From Fredinandcohnia onubensis (GTDB lineage: Bacteria; Bacillota; Bacilli; Bacillales; Bacillaceae_L), in assembly GCF_002734215.1 (NCBI RefSeq), contig NZ_NSEB01000010.1, positions 124,001 through 188,000 of the forward strand: a stretch of 64,000 nt of DNA, read 5' to 3'. The first letter of the stretch is position 1, and the number at the start of each line of letters is the position of its first letter. The position numbers were made by a program, and so were the translations under genes. Positions 1 through 8,394 of the stretch are shown here, piece after piece. The notes beneath the pieces were generated by a model. That model was not told the DNA's origin and searched no databases. It saw only the letters and a program-made list of their open reading frames with translations.

Positions 1-783
1 TGGAATTGCTAATATGGCTCCTTTAAGTACACCATCAGTATCATACGTTTTTTCTAATACATCAGATAAGTAAAAGAGAATCCCAAAAAGCGTGAATAAG
101 CAGGTTGCTCCAGCTAAATATGCCGTGAATAACCATCTACCTTCATGTTTAAACACCGAAAACAATCCGCGCACATATTTTTTAAGTGGGGGTGGTTCTT
201 TCTTTTGCTTTTTCTCTTTAACAAAGAATATCGTGAGAAATACGGAAATTAAGCAAAAAATAGGGAAAGCAAAAAAGGCAGCATACCAAAATAGCAACGC
301 TAGAAGGGAACCGATAATAGGTGATATAACCTTCCCAAAGCCATTTGAAGCCTCCACGAGTCCTAAAACTCGGCTTTGTTTTCCCCCTTTAAATAAATCT
401 CCAGTAAGCGCCATTGCGATAGGTGCTGTTCCTGCCGCACCGATACCCTGCATAAGCCTACCAGCCATGATCCAAAAATACGGATTAGAAAACCACGCGG
501 CTGCAGCACCAGCAAGCAATCCACCTGTACCGTAAAGAATTAATGCAGGTATAATCACCGCTTTCCTAGAAAAACGATCTGAGAAATAGCCAAGTAATGG
601 GATTGAAATCGCCGCTGCAACTGAGAATGTTGTGATTACAAGACTCACCTGAAATTGGCTGATATCTAGCTCTTTTTGCATTTGTGGTAAAACAGGGATG
701 AGCATCGAATTACCAAGTACCAGGATTAGTGGGATAGAACTAATCGCAACAATTGTCATTGCTGAGTTTTTTTGATTTGACAA
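1..783 (-). CDS. MFS transporter, DHA1-type drug exporter (partial, C-terminus beyond the left edge)
   Basis: Integral membrane proton-driven exporter of the major facilitator superfamily. The 261 visible codons hold the N-terminal half and the central loop. A first membrane segment carries [16 protein letters not shown], a motif-A-like loop [12 protein letters not shown] lies between helices 2 and 3, and helix 4 has [20 protein letters not shown] charged central loop follows ([14 protein letters not shown]). TTG at 783 was chosen because it opens the frame 10 nt after AAGGAG (794-799). An ATG at 793 is in another frame that stops quickly. The substrate is unknown; the sequence resembles Bacillus multidrug exporters of the YmfD/YkuC kind. 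Confidence 0.85.
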   Translation of the reverse strand, partial: MSNQKNSAMTIVAISSIPLILVLGNSMLIPVLPQMQKELDISQFQVSLVITTFSVAAAISIPLLGYFSDRFSRKAVIIPALILYGTGGLLAGAAAAWFSNPYFWIMAGRLMQGIGAAGTAPIAMALTGDLFKGGKQSRVLGLVEASNGFGKVISPIIGSLLALLFWYAAFFAFPIFCLISVFLTIFFVKEKKQKKEPPPLKKYVRGLFSVFKHEGRWLFTAYLAGATCLFTLFGILFYLSDVLEKTYDTDGVLKGAILAIP

Positions 784-1099
784 GTTTTTGCATCTCCTTC
801 TTTTACGGTATGTAAAAGGCTGGATGAACTTCATCCGTTCCTCTCTTGTCATTGTCGTTAAAATCAATTATTGCCTTACTATTTTTTCAATATCTCACGA
901 AACCTATTCTGTAAGTAGTTTCCAAATGAACAGTGCCCAGAAAAGCCCAATCTATACACCCTTTACCTATTTTTGAATAACATATCAACTGTAAGAAGAT
1001 GGGTATATGTAATAAAAATAGAACAGAAGCCTAAGAAGAATTGGGCAAATGTAGTGAGGATTTTTTATCCTTACGCTGGACTAAGGAGGAGTTATTCCT
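784..1099. promoter_or_regulatory. Divergent promoter region between the MFS gene and the sulfur cluster
   Basis: This 316-base gap separates two divergently transcribed genes and holds no convincing gene. The short frames here lack ribosome binding sites. A TGAATA hexamer at 974-979 matches the -35 of sporulation factors sigma-F and sigma-G, but no good -10 lies 17-18 nt downstream, so sporulation control is only a possibility. No SAM riboswitch or T-box core is visible. AAGGAGGA at 1083-1090 is the ribosome binding site of the first sulfur gene. Confidence 0.4.
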
Positions 1100-1867
1100 A
1101 TGAATTTTTTAGATGTTCCTTTACGAACACAGGGAGAACGAAGCTATGGACTTACGTCAATCGCTGATTTTGGTACGCCATTAGGTCAATTAGAGGCTTA
1201 TTTACAGGATTATCATTCCTATATCGATATCGCGAAAATTGGGATTGGCTCCGCTTATGTGACCCCAAACCTACAAGAAAAAATCAACCTCTATAAAAAA
1301 TACAATGTCATCCCTTATTGTGGCGGAACCCTTTTTGAAAAATGCTTTGCGCAAGAGAAACTTGACGAATATGCAAAAAGCCTACAAACGCTAGGGATTG
1401 AATGGATTGAGATTTCAAATGGAACAATTGACATCCCACTTCATAAGAGAATTTCATTAATCAAAAAACTAAAACAACATTTTAATGTCATTGCAGAGGT
1501 TGGTTCAAAAGATCAAGATAAAGAAATGCCCTTATCTGAGTGGGAACATGAGATTAATTTACTGCTGGCAACGGGTTGTAAATATGTCATAACTGAGGGG
1601 AGAGACTCAGGGACAGCAGGTATTTACAATCGTTCAGGCAACGTCAACATGGATTTAATTAATCAAATTTCCCAAAATATTGACGTAAATAAGGTGATAT
1701 TTGAAGCACCGACTCCTAAGCAACAAATGTTTTTTATTAACCAGTTTGGAGCGAATGTCAACCTCGGAAATGTGAAATTACAAGATGTACTCGTTTTAGA
1801 ATCACAAAGACTCGGACTACGAAGCGAAACATTTTTCCTGGGGGAGAAGACATGGAACTTACCTTAA
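1100..1867 (+). CDS. yitD: Phosphosulfolactate synthase (ComA/YitD family)
   Basis: Adds sulfite to phosphoenolpyruvate to give (2R)-phospho-3-sulfolactate, the entry to sulfolactate and, in methanogens, coenzyme M. The 255-residue length is typical of this TIM-barrel family. Family blocks visible are FGTPLGQLEAYLQDYHSYIDIAKIGIGSA, PYCGGTLFE, EWIEISNGTIDIP, EVGSKD, ITEGRDSGTAGIY and VIFEAPTPKQQ. The ATG lies 9 nt after AAGGAGGA. It opens a tight cluster with cysH, sat and cysC, which would supply the sulfite. In B. subtilis the homologue YitD sits with YitA (sat), YitB (cysH) and YitC (ComB phosphatase); sulfolactate is a known component of B. subtilis spores. The name yitD avoids confusion with the competence gene comA. 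Confidence 0.9.
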   Translation: MNFLDVPLRTQGERSYGLTSIADFGTPLGQLEAYLQDYHSYIDIAKIGIGSAYVTPNLQEKINLYKKYNVIPYCGGTLFEKCFAQEKLDEYAKSLQTLGIEWIEISNGTIDIPLHKRISLIKKLKQHFNVIAEVGSKDQDKEMPLSEWEHEINLLLATGCKYVITEGRDSGTAGIYNRSGNVNMDLINQISQNIDVNKVIFEAPTPKQQMFFINQFGANVNLGNVKLQDVLVLESQRLGLRSETFFLGEKTWNLP

Positions 1868-2412
1868 TCAGGCATCTTCCAACTGAATGGAACGAAAAAG
1901 GAGTTCTCCAAGGGAGCAAGGATATTCCCATTTTAGAGCTAACTGACGCAAACAAAAAGGCAATTGAAAACAATAAAGAATTGTTAAAACCAACATACTC
2001 ATTGATTTTAACGAGTGAATTGACTCGCACCCAACAAACAGCAAAGGGCTATGGGTATGAGAGTTTTGAAATAGAGCCACTATTAAATGAGCTTAATTTT
2101 GGAGAATTCGAAGGGAAAGAAAAGAAACTTCTCATCGAAACGTATAAAAATGAGTGGTTTACACGTCCAGGTAAAATTATGCTTGGGGAAAAGATTTCGA
2201 ACCTGGAGAAGAGGGTGCACTCATTTTTACAAAAATACAAGGATTTTGAGTCGATTTTAGTATTTGGTCATGGTTCCTGGATTCGAGCATGTGTTTCCTA
2301 TCAAAAATTCGGAACCATTAATAACATGAATCAGCTAGAGATAAAAAACAATCAGTTGCTAACGATCAAGGTCCGAGAGGAGGAACACAAGATTGGGCGG
2401 CATCACATATGA
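1852..2412 (+). CDS. Histidine phosphatase family protein, candidate phosphosulfolactate phosphatase
   Basis: Phosphoglycerate-mutase-like phosphatase of 186 residues that works through a phosphohistidine. Visible are the RHG-type motif LIRHLPTEWN (R7, nucleophile H8), LTRTQQTA (R59), acidic LLNELNFGEFEG around E80-E86, and FGHGSW with the second histidine H140. The family usually has RHGxT; here it is RHLPT, a variation on the glycine. The start overlaps the end of the phosphosulfolactate synthase gene by 16 nt, with GGGGGAGAAG as ribosome binding site, so the two are probably translationally coupled. The phosphatase ComB expected in this cluster is absent, so this enzyme may remove the phosphate from phosphosulfolactate. 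That role is inference; the family assignment is firm. Confidence 0.85.
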   Translation: MELTLIRHLPTEWNEKGVLQGSKDIPILELTDANKKAIENNKELLKPTYSLILTSELTRTQQTAKGYGYESFEIEPLLNELNFGEFEGKEKKLLIETYKNEWFTRPGKIMLGEKISNLEKRVHSFLQKYKDFESILVFGHGSWIRACVSYQKFGTINNMNQLEIKNNQLLTIKVREEEHKIGRHHI

Positions 2413-3100
2413 AAATTGGAATGAGGAAAGTGTAAAGGACGTTGTAAACAACAACAAAGATTATTACGACATTTTAAAATGGGCTTATCGAACGTATGCA
2501 GCAGAAGACATTGTCTACGCATGTAGCTTTGGAGCTGAGGGTATGGTCCTCATTGACTTGATTTATAAGGTTAACAAGGAGGCAAGAATTGTCTTTTTAG
2601 ATACAGGACTTCATTTCAGAGAAACCTATGAACTCATTGATAAGATCAAAGAAAAGTATCCAACTCTCACTATTGAACTAAAAAAACCGGCCCTAAATTT
2701 AGCGGAGCAGGCAAAAGAGCATGGGGATGATCTATGGAAAACGAATCCTAATTTATGCTGTCAGATTCGAAAAATTGAACCTCTACATGAAGTTTTAACA
2801 TCTACCAAGGCTTGGATTTCAGGACTGCGGAGGGAGCAGGGTCCAACCCGCAAAAATACGGAATACCTGAACAAGGATGAAAAATTTAAGAACATAAAAA
2901 TCTGTCCGCTTATTCATTGGACTTGGGACGATGTTTGGACCTATATCAAGTTGAACAATCTACCCTACAATGAGTTACATGACAAAGATTATCCAAGTAT
3001 TGGGTGTGCACCTTGTACAAATCAAGTATTGAATGGAGATTTGCGTTCAGGAAGATGGGCCAATTCTGATAAGACAGAATGCGGTTTACATGTGAAATAA
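2393..3100 (+). CDS. cysH: APS/PAPS reductase (CysH family, Fe-S type)
   Basis: Reduces adenylyl sulfate and/or phosphoadenylyl sulfate to sulfite with thioredoxin. The 235-residue protein has the nucleotide-binding loop CSFGAEGMVL near residue 44, and four cysteines for a [4Fe-4S] cluster: C122-C123 (LCCQIRK) and C205/C208 (GCAPC). The catalytic tail is ECGLHVK with C230. The cluster cysteines mark the Bacillus/plant-type enzyme that can use APS. TTG at 2393 follows AGAGGAGG (2376-2383) by 9 nt. The gene overlaps the end of the phosphatase gene by 20 nt. It matches B. subtilis YitB by context and would provide sulfite for phosphosulfolactate synthase. Confidence 0.92.
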   Translation: MGGITYENWNEESVKDVVNNNKDYYDILKWAYRTYAAEDIVYACSFGAEGMVLIDLIYKVNKEARIVFLDTGLHFRETYELIDKIKEKYPTLTIELKKPALNLAEQAKEHGDDLWKTNPNLCCQIRKIEPLHEVLTSTKAWISGLRREQGPTRKNTEYLNKDEKFKNIKICPLIHWTWDDVWTYIKLNNLPYNELHDKDYPSIGCAPCTNQVLNGDLRSGRWANSDKTECGLHVK

Positions 3101-3126
3101 CGAAATAGGTAATGGAGGTTTTTAAA

Positions 3127-4275
3127 GTGTCATTAAGTACACCGCATGGCGGTTCGCTGGTAAATCGTTTCAATCCAACTTTAAACGTTGAAGAAATCGA
3201 TAAACAAATTGAACTGAGCAACATGGAGTTAAGTGATTTGGAATTAATAGCAGTTGGGGCATATAGTCCGCTTGAGGGATTTGTAGGTAAAGAAGACTAT
3301 GAGTCGATTCTCTACTCAATGAGACTTGCAAATGGTTTGCCATGGTCTATTCCTATCACATTGGCGGTAGATAAGGCAACGGCAAAAAAGATTTCAATCG
3401 GTGAAAAGGTTCGATTAGTGCAAAATAATGAGGTTTATGGGGTCATAGAAGTGACCGAAAAATATGTGACAAATAAAGAAGTTGAAGCTTTTAAGGTGTA
3501 TCGAACGACGGAAAATGCACATCCGGGTGTTAAACGTTTGTATGAAAGGTCAAGTGTTTATATTGCCGGTCCGATTCATATGATAAAGCGTCCAAAAAAG
3601 GAAAAGTTTGAAACATTTTACTTGGACCCAATCGAAACAAGAGCGGTGTTTGAACATCTTGGTTGGAAGAAAGTAGTCGGATTTCAAACACGTAATCCAG
3701 TACACCGGGCACATGAATATATTCAAAAATCTGCATTAGAAGTTGTAGACGGATTATTCTTGAATCCCTTAGTCGGGGAAACGAAGTCGGACGATATTCC
3801 AAGTGATATCAGAATGGAAAGTTATATGGTTCTCCTAGAAAAATATTATCCGAAGAACAGAGTGTTTTTATCAGTATTTCCGGCTGCGATGCGTTATGCA
3901 GGTCCAAGAGAAGCGATTTTCCATGCTTTAGTTCGGAAAAATTATGGCTGCACTCACTTTATAGTCGGTCGGGATCATGCAGGAGTGGGAAATTACTACG
4001 GAACGTATGATTCACAAACTATTTTTAGTCATTTTACAGAAGATGAGTTAGGAATTTTGCCATTGTTTTTTGAGCATAGTTTTTTCTGTAGAAAATGTGG
4101 GAATATGGCGTCCGCAAAAACATGTCCTCATAGTAAAGAAGACCATGTCATTTTATCGGGCACAAAGGTACGTGAAATGCTTAAAGCGGGTAAAAAACCA
4201 CCAAAAGAATTTAGTAGACCAGAAGTAGTCGAGGTCCTCATTAGAGGAATGGTAGAACAATACTCAAAGATTTAA
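3127..4275 (+). CDS. sat: Sulfate adenylyltransferase (ATP sulfurylase)
   Basis: Makes adenylyl sulfate (APS) from ATP and sulfate, the first step of sulfate activation. The 382-residue length is normal for the bacterial homo-oligomeric enzyme. Motifs seen: [12 protein letters not shown] (nucleotide-binding HxxH loop), VGRDHAGVG, and a C-terminal zinc-like block [18 protein letters not shown] at 3127 (MSLSTPHGG) was chosen over ATG 3112, because GGAGG at 3114-3118 sits 8 nt before the GTG and inside the longer reading. It lies 26 nt after cysH and is followed by cysC after 10 nt. The homologue by context is B. subtilis YitA. Confidence 0.93.
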   Translation: MSLSTPHGGSLVNRFNPTLNVEEIDKQIELSNMELSDLELIAVGAYSPLEGFVGKEDYESILYSMRLANGLPWSIPITLAVDKATAKKISIGEKVRLVQNNEVYGVIEVTEKYVTNKEVEAFKVYRTTENAHPGVKRLYERSSVYIAGPIHMIKRPKKEKFETFYLDPIETRAVFEHLGWKKVVGFQTRNPVHRAHEYIQKSALEVVDGLFLNPLVGETKSDDIPSDIRMESYMVLLEKYYPKNRVFLSVFPAAMRYAGPREAIFHALVRKNYGCTHFIVGRDHAGVGNYYGTYDSQTIFSHFTEDELGILPLFFEHSFFCRKCGNMASAKTCPHSKEDHVILSGTKVREMLKAGKKPPKEFSRPEVVEVLIRGMVEQYSKI

Positions 4276-4285
4276 GGTGGGGAAT

Positions 4286-4891
4286 ATGGGCGAAGAACAA
4301 TATATTATATGGCATCAATCAACGATCACGAAGAATGAGCGACAACAAAAAAATCAACATAAAAGCTGTGTAATTTGGTTTACTGGACTATCAGGTTCAG
4401 GTAAATCATCATTAGCAAATGCCCTCGACAAAGAGCTTTTCTCACTAAATGTACAAAGCTACGTCCTTGATGGTGACAATATTCGTCATGGATTAAACGC
4501 CGGACTGGGATTTAGCAAAGAGGATAGGAAAGAAAATATACGTAGGATAGGTGAGGTATCAAAGCTATTTGTTGATAGTGGGCAAATCGTTTCAACAGCA
4601 TTCATTTCACCGTTTCGAGAGGATCGCGATCAGGTGAGAGCCTTGTTTCCTGACGGAGAATTTATCGAGGTTTATGTGAAATGTCCGATCTCTATTTGTG
4701 AAAATCGTGATCCAAAGGGTTTATATCAAAAAGCAAGGAATGGAGAGATATCCGAATTTACCGGAATAAGCTCTCCATACGAAGAACCCAATCATCCAGA
4801 GTTGATTATAGAGACAGATAAATTAGCCATTTCACAATCAGTTGGAACGATTATTAACTATTTAAAAGATAGGGAAATTCTGTTGAAGTAA
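4286..4891 (+). CDS. cysC: Adenylylsulfate (APS) kinase
   Basis: Phosphorylates APS at the 3' position to give PAPS. The 201-residue protein has the P-loop [10 protein letters not shown] near residues 33-42, the APS-binding stretch [19 protein letters not shown], and [13 protein letters not shown]; all are diagnostic of CysC. ATG 4286 follows AGGTGGGG (4275-4282); an upstream in-frame GTG at 4277 overlaps that site. It is the last gene of the sulfur cluster and its stop codon lies inside a hairpin shared with the convergent downstream gene. Because CysH here appears able to use APS directly, PAPS production may be an alternative branch. Confidence 0.93.
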   Translation: MGEEQYIIWHQSTITKNERQQKNQHKSCVIWFTGLSGSGKSSLANALDKELFSLNVQSYVLDGDNIRHGLNAGLGFSKEDRKENIRRIGEVSKLFVDSGQIVSTAFISPFREDRDQVRALFPDGEFIEVYVKCPISICENRDPKGLYQKARNGEISEFTGISSPYEEPNHPELIIETDKLAISQSVGTIINYLKDREILLK

Positions 4892-4924
4892 GAAAGTACA
4901 TTTGGCTTTCTTACTTCATTTTTT
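4885..4924. terminator. Bidirectional terminator between cysC and the YitE-like gene
   Basis: GAAGTAAGAAAG (4885-4896) and CTTTCTTACTTC (4906-4917) form a perfect 12-bp stem followed by a T-run on the plus strand. The stop codons of both convergent genes lie within the stem. Confidence 0.85.
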
Positions 4925-5536
4925 TCGCCAACCCATTGATGGTGTATTGATAAAAGAAGGAGCTCTAAGATGATAGATTAAGTCAATGATATTTGTTGAT
5001 ACTGTTTGGCATATAATCGCATAAAAAACGATTGGGATATCGATTACTGTTGCTGTTAATAAGAAAATGAAAAAATTTAGCCAAAGCATGACTTTACCAG
5101 GAGACCAATCATTGTATTGTGCAATCATTAATGTTGGGATCACCATTCCGCCACTGGATGAACCACTTCGGATTAAAAGTCCGACACCAATACCAAAAAT
5201 CACTGCCCCACTTAATAGGTCAAGCCAGAAGAAAGGGGTTAAGAATGATCCAAGCGTAGATACATAACTCACTGTCACCGAAGTGATCGTCACGGCAATC
5301 ATCGTTTTTACCGTCCATGAAAACCCAAAGTATTTTAAAGCAAGAATTAAAAAGGAGAAATTGACAATCCAAAGGGATATGCCTAAAGGCAAATCGACCC
5401 AATGATTCATTAGTATCGCAAGCCCCGCAGCACCACCGGAAGGAATATTATGAGGAAATAAAAATAAGGACATACCGAGCCCCTGTAGAAATGCGCCGAT
5501 TACAATACATATGTAGGTAATAATAATTTTAGGCAT
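4916..5536 (-). CDS. yitE: YitT/YitE-family membrane protein
   Basis: Multi-pass membrane protein of 206 residues with about six hydrophobic segments. It carries family blocks GLGMSLFLFPHNIPSGGAAGLAILMN and IFGIGVGLLIRSGSSSGGMVIPTLM, typical of the YitT domain (DUF161). It lacks the C-terminal soluble domain that full-length YitT proteins have, as does B. subtilis YitE. It faces the sulfur cluster tail to tail. In B. subtilis yitE sits beside the same sulfur genes, so a linked role, perhaps transport of a sulfonate, can be suggested but is not shown. The yitE name rests on family and context. Confidence 0.75.
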   Translation of the reverse strand: MPKIIITYICIVIGAFLQGLGMSLFLFPHNIPSGGAAGLAILMNHWVDLPLGISLWIVNFSFLILALKYFGFSWTVKTMIAVTITSVTVSYVSTLGSFLTPFFWLDLLSGAVIFGIGVGLLIRSGSSSGGMVIPTLMIAQYNDWSPGKVMLWLNFFIFLLTATVIDIPIVFYAIICQTVSTNIIDLIYHLRAPSFINTPSMGWRKK

Positions 5537-5733
5537 TTGAATAAAAACCTCTCCAACCAGTAAAATAAAACCTCATAACCGTTAACCTCCCAAAACTCAC
5601 TCTCCTTGTCCATTTTATGATGACAAGCTGTTTGATATGTTCGAAAATTGTTCACAGCTATTTTGTTGTAAGTTTGTCATATATTCTTTAAAATGAGATA
5701 TTGAATGGAAAAATGACGAATGTAGGTGAAAAC

Positions 5734-6306
5734 GTGAAAAGAATAAAATTTTTTGTTATGATCGCCCTTATTTTTATTTTAGCAGCGTGTGGAAATAATG
5801 GTATCTCAAATCCCTTGAATTATGAGGTTTCCGATTTCTCCTATGTAAATCAAAATGGCGAAGATTTTAGCCTTAAAGATTTAGAAGGAAAAGTATGGAT
5901 AGCGGATATGATCTTTACACAGTGTGACACAGTTTGTCCACCAATGACTGCACATATGGCAAAACTTCAAGGAATGGTTAAAGAAGAGGGGCTAGATGTT
6001 GAATTTGTTTCCTTTTCAGTTGACCCAGAAGTTGATACGCCTGAAATGCTGAAGGAATATGCAGAAGGCTATTCGGATGATTTATCAAACTGGCATTTGT
6101 TAACTGGATATACATTAAATGAAATCACAGTTTTTGCAAAAGACAGCTTTGCAGCCTTAGTCGCAAAACCAGAAGGTGAAGACCAGGTGGTGCATATGAC
6201 TAAGTTCTATTTAGTAGACCAAAATGGAACAGTGTTAAAGGATTACGATGGAGTTTCAGATACTCCATATGAAGAAATTATTGCAGACATCAAAAAAGTA
6301 CAATAG
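5734..6306 (+). CDS. ypmQ: SCO1/SenC-family copper chaperone lipoprotein (YpmQ-like)
   Basis: Thioredoxin-fold lipoprotein that in this family delivers copper to, or reduces, the CuA site of cytochrome c oxidase on the outer face of the membrane. The signal peptide ends in lipobox LAAC (C19). The copper ligands CDTVC (C64, C68) and the distal histidine in VVHMTKF (H154) are all present. GTG 5734 was chosen over the TTG at 5701: AGGTGAA lies just upstream, and the signal peptide then begins directly MKRIKFFVM. Length is 190 residues. In B. subtilis ypmQ is followed by ypmR and ypmS; here two other genes lie in between. Confidence 0.88.
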   Translation: MKRIKFFVMIALIFILAACGNNGISNPLNYEVSDFSYVNQNGEDFSLKDLEGKVWIADMIFTQCDTVCPPMTAHMAKLQGMVKEEGLDVEFVSFSVDPEVDTPEMLKEYAEGYSDDLSNWHLLTGYTLNEITVFAKDSFAALVAKPEGEDQVVHMTKFYLVDQNGTVLKDYDGVSDTPYEEIIADIKKVQ

Positions 6307-6318
6307 TTTGATTGAACA

Positions 6319-6346
6319 AGGACTCCTGGCTCGGAGTCCTTTTTGC
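6319..6346 (+). terminator. Rho-independent terminator after ypmQ
   Basis: AGGACTCC/GGAGTCCT stem (6319-6327 with 6333-6340), 6-nt loop, followed by a T-run. Confidence 0.8.
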
Positions 6347-6354
6347 TTACGCCC

Positions 6355-6504
6355 TCAGTCTTCCGCAGACTCGACTCCGTCAACAACGATGGTTTCAAGC
6401 TCTTTCCAGAACAGTTCGTGACTGGTGAAGGTCATACAGCCACTTGAGATTTGTTCAGGGAATTCTTGTTTTGAATCCTGTTGTTTTTCATGATCTTTTT
6501 CCAT
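6355..6504 (-). CDS. Small hypothetical protein, 49 residues
   Basis: A short minus-strand frame begins with ATG at 6504, eight nucleotides after AAAGGAAG (6513-6520). It encodes an acidic soluble peptide (MEKDHEKQQDSKQEFPEQ at the start, LFWKELETIVVDGVESAED at the end). I do not recognise a family and see no signal peptide or membrane segment. The good ribosome binding site and its position antisense-free between two plus-strand genes support it being real. It could also be a chance frame; coding status is moderate. Confidence 0.45.
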   Translation of the reverse strand: MEKDHEKQQDSKQEFPEQISSGCMTFTSHELFWKELETIVVDGVESAED

Positions 6505-6647
6505 TTAAATGACTTCCTTTCAAATATAATTGAATGTACATAGTTTTTTTAAAATGGCCTACTTTTATCTTGCCTTACTTTTCCAAAATAATTTTCAACG
6601 AAAATAGAGAAAATGAAATTGTAAATGATTGTTAAGGGGATGCATCC

Positions 6648-7217
6648 ATGCTCGCAAAAATGAAGTTGTGCGTGATTACCATTTGGACAATTCTTGATCC
6701 GATTTATTATGGACTTACAAGACTTACATATGTAGAGGATAAAGAGATTTTGCGGGTTAAAGTAACAAAATATAAAGGACGTTCATGCGTTCTTGCTGAT
6801 GGAACCGAAATTAAGAAAAATGATTTATTAATAAAAATTCATTTGCATAATGTGATTTTGCTTAGAGAATTGATTGGACTTCAAGGAGAAACATCTAAGG
6901 CTAGAATGATTTACAAGCAAGTGAAACAGGCATTGCCAGGAGTTGCCGGGTATTTACAAAACCACCCAAAAAGGAATGAGATAAAAGGACTAATTGGTAT
7001 TACAGCATTAAATAAAGGTAGCAATCGACTAGGCTTTGAAACAGTAGCGATATCGAACAAAGTCTATCTGTGGTTTAAATTAATTGTATTTCTTCCCTTG
7101 TATGGTATGGCAGTTTCAAATATGTCAGCGCAAAGTATCCGCAGACATCCAATGTATTTATTTATGTCTAAAAATACATTGTTTAAACTTTATTCAGAAG
7201 GGTCTCCAACTCCATAA
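6648..7217 (+). CDS. YkoP-like conserved protein
   Basis: A 189-residue protein with a hydrophobic start (MKLCVITIWTILDPIYYGL), a central region containing VTKYKGRSCVLADGTEIKKNDLLIKIHLHN, and a C-terminal hydrophobic stretch (WFKLIVFLPLYGMAVS). This layout resembles B. subtilis YkoP, which is encoded next to the phosphoesterase YkoQ; here too a phosphoesterase gene follows 134 nt downstream. ATG 6648 follows AAGGGGATG. Biochemical function is unknown; a link with membrane lipids or envelope carbohydrate is only a guess from the neighbour. Confidence 0.6.
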   Translation: MLAKMKLCVITIWTILDPIYYGLTRLTYVEDKEILRVKVTKYKGRSCVLADGTEIKKNDLLIKIHLHNVILLRELIGLQGETSKARMIYKQVKQALPGVAGYLQNHPKRNEIKGLIGITALNKGSNRLGFETVAISNKVYLWFKLIVFLPLYGMAVSNMSAQSIRRHPMYLFMSKNTLFKLYSEGSPTP

Positions 7218-7351
7218 GCGGGATGAATGTAGAATAGTATAAAAATTTGTGTGAGGCATATTTGATTTGTATCGATAGGTATCCATTCATTACCACTGCT
7301 TTTTTCGAATTCTATTATCTATAATGGAAGGAGAAAAGGTGGTGTTTTTTT

Positions 7352-8203
7352 GTGAAAATCTTTATTGCTCTTATCGCAATCTTACTCGTTTACTATTTTC
7401 TTAGAAAAGCTAATAAAAATACGTATAAAGTGATTGTTAACAAAATTTCTGTAAACCCAGAACAACAATATGTAAACCCAACACAAGTGAATGTTCTCCA
7501 CCTATCAGACTTACATCTTGAAAATCTATCGATTACTCCTGAAGAATTATACCGACAAGTGAAACATGAAAAAATTGACCTAATAGCCATAACTGGTGAC
7601 TTCTTGGATCGTCAACGCAGTATTCCAAAACTCGTTCCGTATCTAGACATACTAAATAAGATTGCACCTTCACAAGGTATTTATGCTGTGTTTGGAAATC
7701 ATGATTATTTTTTACGAAAGAAAAACTTTGAAAAACTAAAACAGTTGTTAGAGGACCATGGGGTGAGAACGTTTCAAAATGAAAATGAGTCACTTCTTAT
7801 TCATGGTCATCGATTGAATTTGATTGGGATTGATGACTTTAGTTCGAAACGGAGTAGTCTAGTAGAGTCTTATTCATCATTAAAAGCGGGGTATAATCTT
7901 GTGTTAACTCACGACCCAAACCTTGTCTTGCAAATGAAGGGGTATCATTTTGATTATCTCTTATCCGGCCATTTTCATGGTGGACAAATTTGTTACCCGA
8001 AGCCGTATCATTTGGTGAAAATGGGGAAACTTGTTAGAATGAAGATGATAAAAGGTTTTCATACACATGATGGAAAACCGTTTTATATTAACGAGGGATT
8101 AGGACAAACAGGGGTTAATATTCGTGTTCGAAGTAACCCTGAAATTACCATTCACACGCTAACGCTCGGAACAAAAGATGCAGCGGAACAACAAGCAATT
8201 TAA
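7352..8203 (+). CDS. Membrane-anchored metallophosphoesterase (YkoQ/YkuE-like)
   Basis: Calcineurin-like phosphoesterase of 283 residues with one N-terminal membrane anchor (FIALIAILLVYYFL). The two-metal motifs occur in order: LHLSDLHLE (DxH), TGDFLDRQ (GD), FGNHDYF (GNHD), and LSGHFHGGQ (GHxHGGQ), with TGVNIRVRSNPEI at the end. These are the features of the YkuE/YkoQ/YpbG group and of LpxH-like phospholipid pyrophosphatases. GTG 7352 is preceded by AAAGGTGGTG. Pairing with the YkoP-like gene suggests an envelope substrate; the exact substrate is unknown. Confidence 0.85.
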   Translation: MKIFIALIAILLVYYFLRKANKNTYKVIVNKISVNPEQQYVNPTQVNVLHLSDLHLENLSITPEELYRQVKHEKIDLIAITGDFLDRQRSIPKLVPYLDILNKIAPSQGIYAVFGNHDYFLRKKNFEKLKQLLEDHGVRTFQNENESLLIHGHRLNLIGIDDFSSKRSSLVESYSSLKAGYNLVLTHDPNLVLQMKGYHFDYLLSGHFHGGQICYPKPYHLVKMGKLVRMKMIKGFHTHDGKPFYINEGLGQTGVNIRVRSNPEITIHTLTLGTKDAAEQQAI

Positions 8204-8207
8204 AGCG

Positions 8208-8235
8208 AAGACGTCCAAATAGACGTCTTTTTTCA
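8208..8235 (+). terminator. Terminator after the phosphoesterase gene
   Basis: AAGACGTC (8208-8215), 6-nt loop, GACGTCTT (8222-8229), then a T-run. Confidence 0.8.
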
Positions 8236-8394
8236 TCATCTATTTAATGAATTGGCCAAACTTTTATGAAGATTGGAATTATTACTTTGAATAGAAGATA
8301 TTTCAATGAAACATGAATCCTTGAAGGTTTTTTTACGTATGCTATAATACTAAACTTGTAGACAACAGTCTCCGAAAGAAATGTGGTGAGCAAG

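Noticed and set aside
92-535. Plus-strand frame opposite the MFS transporter
   Set aside because: The minus strand here clearly encodes membrane helices and MFS motifs; the plus frame is its shadow.
974-1010. Sigma-G promoter for the sulfolactate cluster
   Set aside because: The -35-like TGAATA is present but no acceptable -10 at the right spacing; kept only as a remark.
788-1167. Small plus-strand frames before the sulfur cluster
   Set aside because: No ribosome binding sites; one overlaps the synthase start in another frame.
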